DNA of 33,383 bases from Fibrobacter sp. Its GTDB lineage: Bacteria; Fibrobacterota; Fibrobacteria; Fibrobacterales; Fibrobacteraceae. Location of the stretch: NCBI GenBank assembly GCA_017959225.1, contig JAGDBD010000099.1, forward strand, positions 1 through 33,383, written 5' to 3'. Every line of letters starts with the position of its first letter. The first letter of the stretch is position 1. Below are positions 1 to 6,176 of the stretch, in pieces. The notes under the pieces are model-generated. The model did not search any database. It was not told the origin of the DNA and saw only the letters and a list, made by a program, of their open reading frames with translations. The position numbers and the translations under genes are program-made.

Positions 1-950
1 GAAATAATGCGCACATTCACCGGGATTTCACGGTTATCGCCTACACGTGTAATGTGATGTTCTTGAAGTACACGAAGAAGCTTCACCTGCATGTTCAGCG
101 GAAGTTCACCAATTTCATCGAGGAATAGCGTACCGCCTTCTGCTTCTTCAAATACGCCTTTACGCGTATCGATCGCTCCCGTAAAAGAACCCTTCACATG
201 ACCGAACAAAATGGATTCTATCAAATTTTCGGGAATCGCTCCGCAGTTGATGGCGACAAAAGGCTTGTCAAAACGAGGGCTTTGGCTGTGCAGCCAGCGG
301 GCAAGGACTTCTTTACCCGTTCCCGTTTCGCCACGGATAATCACAGGCGCGGGGAGCGCCACAAATTTTTCGGCTCTAGAAATGACGTCCGCCATGGCCT
401 GGGAAGCGTAAACAATGGAACCTTTGCGGGTTACACCGCGGAGTACATCCAAAGATTCCTTGTCGCTTTGACGGTTATAAGCCGAGAACGCGATTTTTTC
501 TGAAACCGCCACAAACTTGTCAAAAAGTTTCTTTTCGTCGTCGTTAAACGGATCCTTGCGAGATTCCCGCTGCAAATACAAAAATCCGGAAACGATATCT
601 GTGGTCGGCGTTTGGAACGGAGCCACCATAATGCTTGTGAGCTTGTTCTTTACGATGGACTTGGAAATGTCCGCAATGTTTCCATCGGCCTGATTCCAAA
701 GAACCGCCCTTTTTTCTTCGCGGGCACGGCGCACCGCGCTAGAAGAAATTGCCACCGCCGAAGGGTAAGCAAAGCGGAACGGTTCGTCGGCGAGCTCCGC
801 AGGAATTTCAAGAACGGCAGCATCCGCATTCAAAACTTGGCATGCCACTTTCGCAATCATCGGCAAAAGTTCTTGGGGAGTCGATTCGTCCAAAAGTTGC
901 GAAAGAGTGTCCAGCAGCTCCGAGGAAGCTTGCATCGATTCTTGATTCAT
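1..950 (-). CDS. Sigma-54-dependent activator with N-terminal GAF-like domain (partial, C-terminus beyond window)
   Basis: About 316 residues are visible, read from an ATG at 950; the reading frame runs off the left edge, so the end of the AAA+ domain and any helix-turn-helix are missing. Residues ~20-155 look like a GAF-type sensor (alpha/beta, no phosphoacceptor Asp pattern of a receiver). The AAA+ domain starts near 170, with Walker A GETGTGKE at 207-214, the sigma-54 contact loop as GSFTGA at 254-259 (positions 174-191), and Walker [14 protein letters not shown] from 272. Such proteins remodel sigma-54 RNA polymerase holoenzyme by ATP hydrolysis. A strong Shine-Dalgarno (AAGGAG, 6 bases before the ATG) sets the start. 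It follows the kinase gene by only 19 bases, so it is very probably the last visible gene of that operon. The target promoters and the GAF ligand are unknown. Confidence 0.93.
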   Translation of the reverse strand, partial: MNQESMQASSELLDTLSQLLDESTPQELLPMIAKVACQVLNADAAVLEIPAELADEPFRFAYPSAVAISSSAVRRAREEKRAVLWNQADGNIADISKSIVKNKLTSIMVAPFQTPTTDIVSGFLYLQRESRKDPFNDDEKKLFDKFVAVSEKIAFSAYNRQSDKESLDVLRGVTRKGSIVYASQAMADVISRAEKFVALPAPVIIRGETGTGKEVLARWLHSQSPRFDKPFVAINCGAIPENLIESILFGHVKGSFTGAIDTRKGVFEEAEGGTLFLDEIGELPLNMQVKLLRVLQEHHITRVGDNREIPVNVRII

Positions 951-969
951 GCGTTCTCCTTTGAATCTC

Positions 970-2148
970 TTACTGAGCATCCGTGGAAACCGAATCCACG
1001 TCCGTCATGATTCCCCGAACCGGTACAACGGTATCCTGTTCCAACGATCCCACGCCTTCGTCCATATGAAGGCTTCGGGAATTTTCGAGCATGGATTTTC
1101 CGACGTTTTCCACGTCCTGGGATGAGGTCCTAAAGAAGAATATAAACACGAGTAAAAGGGCAACGAACAGGAAAACTGCACTACCGAGTAGAATCTTCCC
1201 AGTGGGAAATTTCGTTTCGGTACTTTTTACCCCGAGATTTTGCTCCGGAAGGTCTGCTACAGGTTCCGATGCGAAGAGAAATTCTTCGGGAGCAGAGTCG
1301 ATTTGAGATTCCCTTTCCCGGATCAAAAGCCCGAGTTCATCTTTCCAAAGGGCATTTTTTTCACGGTCAACCGAAATGCCGTTGTGGGAAAGTTCATTTT
1401 CTGCGATTTCAAGGCATTCGTCCAATTCGTCGAAATCTTCAAAACGGTCCTCCGGATTACGGCGCAGCGTTCCTTTCCAAAGGGTCTGAAAAACACGCAG
1501 ATCTTCCGCAGGGAGCTTTCCATGCCCGTGAAGCAGCAAGGATTCGTCATAGGAATCTACGTTAAAAACCGACTTTTCAACGGAACTGAAGGTTTCACCG
1601 CCAAACAAAGGTTCGCCCGCGATCCAAAAATAGAGACGCGCACCGAGACTGAATATCTCGCTTTTGACGGAAGGTTCTGCGCCTTCAAAACGCTCCGGTG
1701 CCGAAAACTTCGGAGTTCCTAAACCTTGAATTCCAAAGTCAATAAGTCCCGGATTTCCTGAAGCGTCGATCATGATGTTATCCGGGCTAATATCTCCATG
1801 CAGTACGTTCGCCTTCAGCATGCCGTTTAAGGTTGCACAAAGTTTGCGAAGAGCTTTTACCGCTTTTTTCGGAGGCATCGGAGAAACCGCCGAACTGGAA
1901 GTGCCCCGGATATATTCCGCTACAAAATAAGGCCTACCCTTTAAGCTTCCATAACCGTAAAGCCGGGAAGTTCCTTCAAAAGCTTCGGATATAAAAACAT
2001 CGATGCTTTTCGGATCGATCGGCTTTTCTTCCAAATACCATTTGAAAACGACAGGCGTATTTCCGTCGAGCATTGCGCGGTAAACAACCGCTTCCCCACC
2101 GGTTCGAATCTTGCGAAAGCCGGTCAAACGACCTTCAAAATCATTCAC
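970..2148 (-). CDS. Transmembrane Ser/Thr protein kinase, non-RD (HGD) type
   Basis: A 392-residue Hanks-type kinase. A Gly-rich loop lies around residues 17-22, the ATP-anchoring Lys is K36 (VVFKWY), the catalytic loop is HGDISPDN (117-124; Gly replaces Arg of HRD), the metal-binding DFG is at 137-139, and the APE motif at 150-152. The key Lys, Asp and Asn are present, so it is probably active. One membrane helix (~318-340) is followed by a ~50-residue tail, putting the kinase domain in the cytoplasm and the tail outside. The start is a GTG whose GTGA overlaps the stop of the upstream TPR lipoprotein by 4 bases, implying translational coupling. The GAF/sigma-54 activator follows after 19 bases and is a natural candidate partner, but phosphorylation of it is only inference. 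Confidence 0.9.
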   Translation of the reverse strand: MNDFEGRLTGFRKIRTGGEAVVYRAMLDGNTPVVFKWYLEEKPIDPKSIDVFISEAFEGTSRLYGYGSLKGRPYFVAEYIRGTSSSAVSPMPPKKAVKALRKLCATLNGMLKANVLHGDISPDNIMIDASGNPGLIDFGIQGLGTPKFSAPERFEGAEPSVKSEIFSLGARLYFWIAGEPLFGGETFSSVEKSVFNVDSYDESLLLHGHGKLPAEDLRVFQTLWKGTLRRNPEDRFEDFDELDECLEIAENELSHNGISVDREKNALWKDELGLLIRERESQIDSAPEEFLFASEPVADLPEQNLGVKSTETKFPTGKILLGSAVFLFVALLLVFIFFFRTSSQDVENVGKSMLENSRSLHMDEGVGSLEQDTVVPVRGIMTDVDSVSTDAQ

Positions 2149-2855
2149 GGCTTCAAACCGTCCTTTTCAAGCGCAGAAGATTTTAAGCTGTCTTCTGCGA
2201 TTTTTGTCCAACGTTTCAAATGACTGTTCTGAGGAAATTGGATCGATCCCATAGACCAAATGTCCCAAGCTTCTTCGATATTTCCCAGTTCCCAGTACAA
2301 GTTTCCCAAGTTGGAATACGCCGGAGCGAAGTTCGGATTTTTGGAAAGGATGTCCATGAAAATTCTCTGGGCTTCATCCATTTCACCCATGCCTTGCAGA
2401 ACAAGTCCTTTAAGATTTTCACTGAAGTAGTTCGTACTGTCGAATGCAATGGATTCGTTTAAAATTCCTAACACTTTCGCATTGGAATCGTCCATGACTT
2501 TTGCACGTGCCAAATAGAAGAGCGCTGTGGAATACATGGCGCGGGCCGTTGAACTGTCGATCTTTTGCAGAATGCGGAATTCGGTCTGGGTTTTGGTCCA
2601 AAGGTCAACGGAATGTTGACCGATTTTTTCTGCAGCTTCGGCTTTTCCAAAATAAGCCAGGGCGATTCCATAGCGGGCGTCCCTGTCCGCCGGATCCTCG
2701 TCTAAAGCTTTCGAAAATTTGAAAATGGCACGATCGTAATCGCCGATACGGAGAGCTTCATTCCCCAGATCCTGGTGCGACTTACAACCTATGCACAGAA
2801 GAGCACAGAGCAGAACCCACGCCAAAGAAAATGTTGCTATCGATCGATTCACCAT
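2145..2855 (-). CDS. TPR-repeat lipoprotein
   Basis: I start this protein at the ATG at 2855 (236 residues) because it gives a proper lipoprotein signal peptide: two N-terminal charged residues region, hydrophobic stretch 6-20, then CIGC with the lipidated Cys at 24. A longer in-frame start at 2981 would run into the divergent gene and has no signal. Tetratricopeptide repeats are recognisable at ~29-60 and ~143-210 (pattern A..G.LY..LG....A...W), with a helical region between. TPR lipoproteins act as protein-protein scaffolds in the periplasm or at the inner face of the outer membrane. It heads an operon with the transmembrane kinase and the sigma-54 activator, so it could be the envelope-side sensor or scaffold of that system. 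No enzymatic motif is visible. Confidence 0.88.
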   Translation of the reverse strand: MVNRSIATFSLAWVLLCALLCIGCKSHQDLGNEALRIGDYDRAIFKFSKALDEDPADRDARYGIALAYFGKAEAAEKIGQHSVDLWTKTQTEFRILQKIDSSTARAMYSTALFYLARAKVMDDSNAKVLGILNESIAFDSTNYFSENLKGLVLQGMGEMDEAQRIFMDILSKNPNFAPAYSNLGNLYWELGNIEEAWDIWSMGSIQFPQNSHLKRWTKIAEDSLKSSALEKDGLKP

Positions 2856-2861
2856 AACACC

Positions 2862-2894
2862 TATATAAACCCCACATCCTAAAATAGTATATTT
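2862..2894. promoter_or_regulatory. Divergent promoter region between TPR lipoprotein and carboxynorspermidine-dehydrogenase-like gene
   Basis: The two starts (2855 minus, 2926 plus) are 70 bases apart. On the minus strand TATATA (2867-2862) lies 6 bases before the ATG. On the plus strand TATATT (2889-2894) lies 31 bases before the ATG, and this gene also has a Shine-Dalgarno (GGAGT, 2916-2920). Assigned by resemblance to similar hexamers before other genes here. Confidence 0.4.
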
Positions 2895-2925
2895 GTTACC
2901 GAAACTTTTTCCAATGGAGTGAAAA

Positions 2926-4113
2926 ATGTCCAAGGTTTTGATTATCGGCGCCGGTGGCGTTTCAAACGTGGTCGTGCGCAAGTGTGCCCAAAATTCGGAA
3001 GTCTATTCTGAAATCCTTCTCGCAAGCCGCACCAAGTCGAAATGCGACGCCATTGCCCAGGATATCAAGAATATTCCTGTCCATACAGCATCGGTGGATG
3101 CGGACAAAGCATCCGAAGTCGCCGCTCTGATTCGGGATTTTAAACCGGAGCTCGTTATTAACGTGGCACTCCCGTACCAGGACCTCGCCATCATGGACGC
3201 TTGCCTCGCCGAAGGCACAAATTACCTCGACGCCGCAAATTACGAACCGAAGGACAAGGCTCACTTCGAATACTCCTGGCAGTGGGCATACGAAGAACGC
3301 TTCAAAAAGGCGGGCATCATGGCTCTCCTTGGATCGGGCTTTGATCCGGGCGTTACCAACGTTTACACCGCTTACGCAAAGAAGCACTATTTCGACACCA
3401 TCGATACCCTCGACATCGTGGACTGCAACGCCGGTAACCACGGCCAGGCTTTTGCCACGAACTTCAACCCGGAAATCAACATCCGCGAAGTGACGCAGAA
3501 CGGCAAGTTCTACAAGGACGGTGAATATTTCGAAATTCCGCCGATGTCCGAACATAAGAGCGTTGATTATCCGCAGGTCGGTCCTCGGGAAAGCTATCTC
3601 CTTTGGCACGAAGAAATCGAATCTCTCGTCAAGTACATTCCGATTAAACAGGCTCGTTTCTGGATGACCTTCGGTCAGGAATACTTGACCCACCTTCGCG
3701 TTCTCGAAGACGTCGGCATGACCCGCATCGACCCGGTAGAATTCAAGGGTCAAAAGATTATTCCGCTGGAATTCCTCAAGGCGCTCCTTCCGGAACCGGG
3801 CAAGCTGGGCGAAAATTACACCGGCAAGACCTGCATCGGTTGTCAGCTTACCGGTACAAAGGACGGCAAGCCGCAGACCTATTTCGTTTACAACGTTTGC
3901 GACCACGCAGAATGCTTTAAGGAAGTCAAGGCTCAGGCTGTCAGCTACACCACAGGCGTTCCTGTAATGCTCGGCGGCGCTATGATGCTCACCGGCAAGT
4001 GGAAAGGCGCTGGCGTGTTCAACATGGAACAGTTCGACCCGGATCCGTTCATGGCGGAAATCGGCAAATGGGGACTTCCTTGGAACGAAGTCTTCGGACA
4101 GAAGTTCGTCTAA
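2926..4113 (+). CDS. Saccharopine dehydrogenase family; probable carboxynorspermidine/carboxyspermidine dehydrogenase
   Basis: A 395-residue NAD(P)H-dependent enzyme. The Rossmann nucleotide-binding motif GAGGVS is at residues 8-13, followed by saccharopine-dehydrogenase-like features: VINVALPYQDLAIMDAC, then GTNYLDAANYE and GSGFDPGVTN. The length and these motifs match the bacterial group that condenses aspartate semialdehyde with a diamine to form carboxy(nor)spermidine, the alternative route to spermidine/norspermidine; the family is often annotated as 'LYS1'. The partner decarboxylase (NspC) is not in this window. The start is supported by GGAGTG 6 bases upstream. It stands alone, with a strong terminator after it. 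Lysine biosynthesis is a less likely alternative, since true saccharopine dehydrogenases of that route are rare in bacteria. Confidence 0.87.
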   Translation: MSKVLIIGAGGVSNVVVRKCAQNSEVYSEILLASRTKSKCDAIAQDIKNIPVHTASVDADKASEVAALIRDFKPELVINVALPYQDLAIMDACLAEGTNYLDAANYEPKDKAHFEYSWQWAYEERFKKAGIMALLGSGFDPGVTNVYTAYAKKHYFDTIDTLDIVDCNAGNHGQAFATNFNPEINIREVTQNGKFYKDGEYFEIPPMSEHKSVDYPQVGPRESYLLWHEEIESLVKYIPIKQARFWMTFGQEYLTHLRVLEDVGMTRIDPVEFKGQKIIPLEFLKALLPEPGKLGENYTGKTCIGCQLTGTKDGKPQTYFVYNVCDHAECFKEVKAQAVSYTTGVPVMLGGAMMLTGKWKGAGVFNMEQFDPDPFMAEIGKWGLPWNEVFGQKFV

Positions 4114-4135
4114 TTTTCCTTTTTAAATGGGAAAG

Positions 4136-4161
4136 CGACTGCACAATTGCAGTCGTTTTTT
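4136..4161 (+). terminator. Rho-independent terminator
   Basis: A perfect 8-bp stem (cgactgca / tgcagtcg) with a 4-base loop is followed by six T, 23 bases after the stop of the dehydrogenase gene. Confidence 0.85.
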
Positions 4162-4269
4162 CATTTTTGGGGATTTTACACCTATTCCAACTTGGAAGAT
4201 TCCACCTGTTTGCACAGTTTTTCCCCATTGATTTTCATTTGTACCATTCCCATTTTACAAAAGCAACCT

Positions 4270-4302
4270 ATATTAATTGCAAGGAGAGGATGCAATTAAT
4301 AT
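4270..4302 (+). promoter_or_regulatory. 12-bp perfect inverted repeat enclosing the Shine-Dalgarno of the PAS-GGDEF-EAL gene
   Basis: The arms are atattaattgca (4270-4281) and its exact reverse complement (4291-4302). The 9-base spacer aggagagga holds the Shine-Dalgarno, and the second arm ends inside the ATG start codon (4301-4303). A possible -10 hexamer TATATT (4269-4274) overlaps the first arm. It could be a DNA operator or, if transcription starts further upstream, an RNA hairpin that presents the ribosome site in its loop. Confidence 0.7.
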
Positions 4303-5962
4303 GGCAGATATTTTTGCAGATAGTGAAGCCCATCTGTTTGAAGCCCTATCAAACAGTTCGGATTCCGCATATTTTTTTGTCAGCAACATGAAGAAAAATG
4401 TGGCTCTGTGGTCCAATCCGGCACAGGAATTTTTTGGACTAAAAGACAAACGCATTGAAAACATCCGAGAATTTTGGGCAAACAGAGTTCATCCAGACGA
4501 TCAAGACAAATTCAACAGCTATTTTGATTCCGTTCTTTTGGCCCATGCGCACCACCACAATCTGGAATACCGCGTTCTCACGGCAGAAGGCAAATATGAA
4601 TGGGTGCTTTGCAGCAGCTACATCTATTACGACGATCAAGGCGTTCCGGATCATGCAGCAGGTTTTGTCACGCCTCTAGGCTACCGCAACAAAATCGACC
4701 CGGCATCGAACCTGAGAACCATTCACGAATTCCGCGACAATCTAAACAAGCGTTTGCTAAAAAATGACCGCGGTTCTATTCTGATGTTTGACCTGATCAA
4801 CTTTAAAAAGGTGATCGATGATTACGGATATTCTTTTGGCGATCAGTTCCTATACACCATGGGAGTGCTCTTAAAACAGGAACTCGACAAGGAAGATTCC
4901 TTATTCCGCATGCAAGGTTCCAATTTTGCGGTCATCATCAAGTCCTGTAAAAAAATCGATGTGCAATCCCGGTACGAAACCATTAAAAAAGTTTTGGGCT
5001 GTGTCACGGTAGACGGCATAGAAATTGACCAGGACTTTGTTTGCGCAGCGACCATCTTCCCTTCGGACGGTGTCGATGTAGACCGTTTGCAGCAAAACCT
5101 TTACTACGGAATCGATTACGCCAAAGCCTATTCCCTAAAAGATCTCGTCTACTACACCGACGATCTTTATTTACAAAAAGCCCGCATTTCACAGCTTCGC
5201 GAAGCCATCAAAAAGAGCATTCACAACAACTTCGCAGGTTTTGAACTTTATTTTCAGCCCATTATCAATACAGACAAACGCTCCTGCGATTCCGCCGAAG
5301 CGCTGCTCCGTTTTTCGACGCCGGAACTTGGCATGGTAAGCCCTGCCGATTTCATACCTCTTCTCGAAAAGACGAAAGACATTGTTTTTGTGGGAGCCTG
5401 GGTTCTTGACAAAGCCCTTGAAGCTTTGGAAAAATGGAAAAAGATCAATCCGAATTTCAAACAAATTCACATTAATGTTTCGAGTATCCAATTCCGCGAA
5501 TCGGGTTTTAAAGATTACGTTTTTGATTCGCTGAACAAGCATCATTTGAACGGATCCGATCTTGTTCTTGAATTGACGGAATCTTGTCGAGTCAAATCCA
5601 CGCAGGAATTTTCGAAGCTCTTTTCCGAATTCCAAAATGCCGGAGTCAAAATGGCGTTGGACGATTTTGGAACCGGCTACGCTTCGATGATCGTTCTTTG
5701 CGATATTCCCGTGGATATTTTAAAAATCGACTATCAGCTGACGCAGAACTTTGTGAAATTCCCCCAGCACCGGGCCATTCTAAAACTCGTCGTGGATCTT
5801 TGCAAAAACGGGAATATTCATTTGTGCGCAGAAGGAGTGGAAACGAAGGAATCCTTGGACTTGATGCAGAACGCAGGGGCAGACCTTATTCAGGGATACT
5901 TCTTTTCAAAGCCCCTTTCTTTTGACGAGTTCCAAAAGAAATTCATTGAAAAGTCAGAATGA
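4301..5962 (+). CDS. PAS-GGDEF-EAL protein; probable c-di-GMP phosphodiesterase with degenerate GGDEF
   Basis: The ATG at 4301 gives 553 residues; an in-frame TTG at 4277 is less likely because it would lie before the ribosome site. A PAS domain covers ~15-125 (PAC-like EYRVLTAEGKYEW). The GGDEF domain (~150-295) is degenerate: the signature reads QGSNF, so cyclase activity is not expected. The EAL domain (~305-553) keeps its catalytic set: EALLRF, NVSSIQF, ELTES, DDFGTG, ILKID, AEGVET and QGYFFSKP. The protein should therefore hydrolyse c-di-GMP, with the GGDEF-like domain acting as a GTP-binding or regulatory part. There is no membrane helix or signal peptide, so it is cytoplasmic. It is monocistronic, with an inverted repeat over its start and a terminator behind it. 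Confidence 0.92.
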   Translation: MADIFADSEAHLFEALSNSSDSAYFFVSNMKKNVALWSNPAQEFFGLKDKRIENIREFWANRVHPDDQDKFNSYFDSVLLAHAHHHNLEYRVLTAEGKYEWVLCSSYIYYDDQGVPDHAAGFVTPLGYRNKIDPASNLRTIHEFRDNLNKRLLKNDRGSILMFDLINFKKVIDDYGYSFGDQFLYTMGVLLKQELDKEDSLFRMQGSNFAVIIKSCKKIDVQSRYETIKKVLGCVTVDGIEIDQDFVCAATIFPSDGVDVDRLQQNLYYGIDYAKAYSLKDLVYYTDDLYLQKARISQLREAIKKSIHNNFAGFELYFQPIINTDKRSCDSAEALLRFSTPELGMVSPADFIPLLEKTKDIVFVGAWVLDKALEALEKWKKINPNFKQIHINVSSIQFRESGFKDYVFDSLNKHHLNGSDLVLELTESCRVKSTQEFSKLFSEFQNAGVKMALDDFGTGYASMIVLCDIPVDILKIDYQLTQNFVKFPQHRAILKLVVDLCKNGNIHLCAEGVETKESLDLMQNAGADLIQGYFFSKPLSFDEFQKKFIEKSE

Positions 5963-5970
5963 TACAAAAA

Positions 5971-5999
5971 GCCACCCAAGACCCTTGGGTGGCTTTTTT
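5971..5999. terminator. Bidirectional terminator between PAS-GGDEF-EAL gene and tRNA-Ser
   Basis: A perfect 10-bp stem (gccacccaag / cttgggtggc) with a 3-base loop is flanked by T6 on the plus side and by A5 (T5 on the minus strand) on the other. It can end both the plus-strand c-di-GMP gene and the convergent minus-strand tRNA. Confidence 0.85.
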
Positions 6000-6002
6000 G
6001 CG

Positions 6003-6091
6003 AGGAGAGAGAGGGATTCGAACCCTCGGACCCCTATAAGGAGTCTACGGTTTTCGAGACCGTCTCGATCGACCAACTCCGACATCTCTCC
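6003..6091 (-). tRNA. tRNA-Ser (anticodon CGA)
   Basis: The minus strand folds as a class II tRNA. The acceptor stem GGAGAGA (from 6091) pairs with TCTCTCC. The anticodon stem ACGGT/ACCGT closes a CTCGAAA loop, giving anticodon CGA (codon UCG). A long variable arm (GACTCC/GGGGTC) is typical of serine, and the T arm is GAGGG-TTCGAAT-CCCTC. The sequence closely resembles E. coli tRNA-Ser(CGA) in the acceptor and anticodon arms. CCA is not encoded. The base after the acceptor stem is T, whereas serine tRNAs normally carry G as discriminator. Confidence 0.95.
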
Positions 6092-6160
6092 GTTGGTGAC
6101 TCCAAATTTATAAAAAAATTTCAAAAAACCGAGGGGCTTTCAAAAAAAGGTTTGAATTTC

Positions 6161-6166
6161 TATATT
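6161..6166 (+). promoter_or_regulatory. Putative -10 element of the DEAD-box helicase gene
   Basis: TATATT lies 10 bases before the ATG at 6177, with TTTGAA-like sequence upstream and no Shine-Dalgarno between. A start at the usual distance would leave a leader of only a few bases. Confidence 0.4.
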
Positions 6167-6176
6167 GCGCCCCAAT

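Noticed and set aside
2856..2981. Longer start for the TPR lipoprotein at 2981
   Set aside because: It would overlap the divergent gene's start and promoter and bury the lipoprotein signal peptide.
2962..3906. 314-residue open frame on the minus strand
   Set aside because: Antisense to the carboxynorspermidine-dehydrogenase-like gene, which has a Rossmann motif, a Shine-Dalgarno and a terminator.
4277..4300. TTG start adding eight residues to the PAS-GGDEF-EAL protein
   Set aside because: It would put the Shine-Dalgarno inside the coding region; the ATG at 4301 has the ribosome site upstream.
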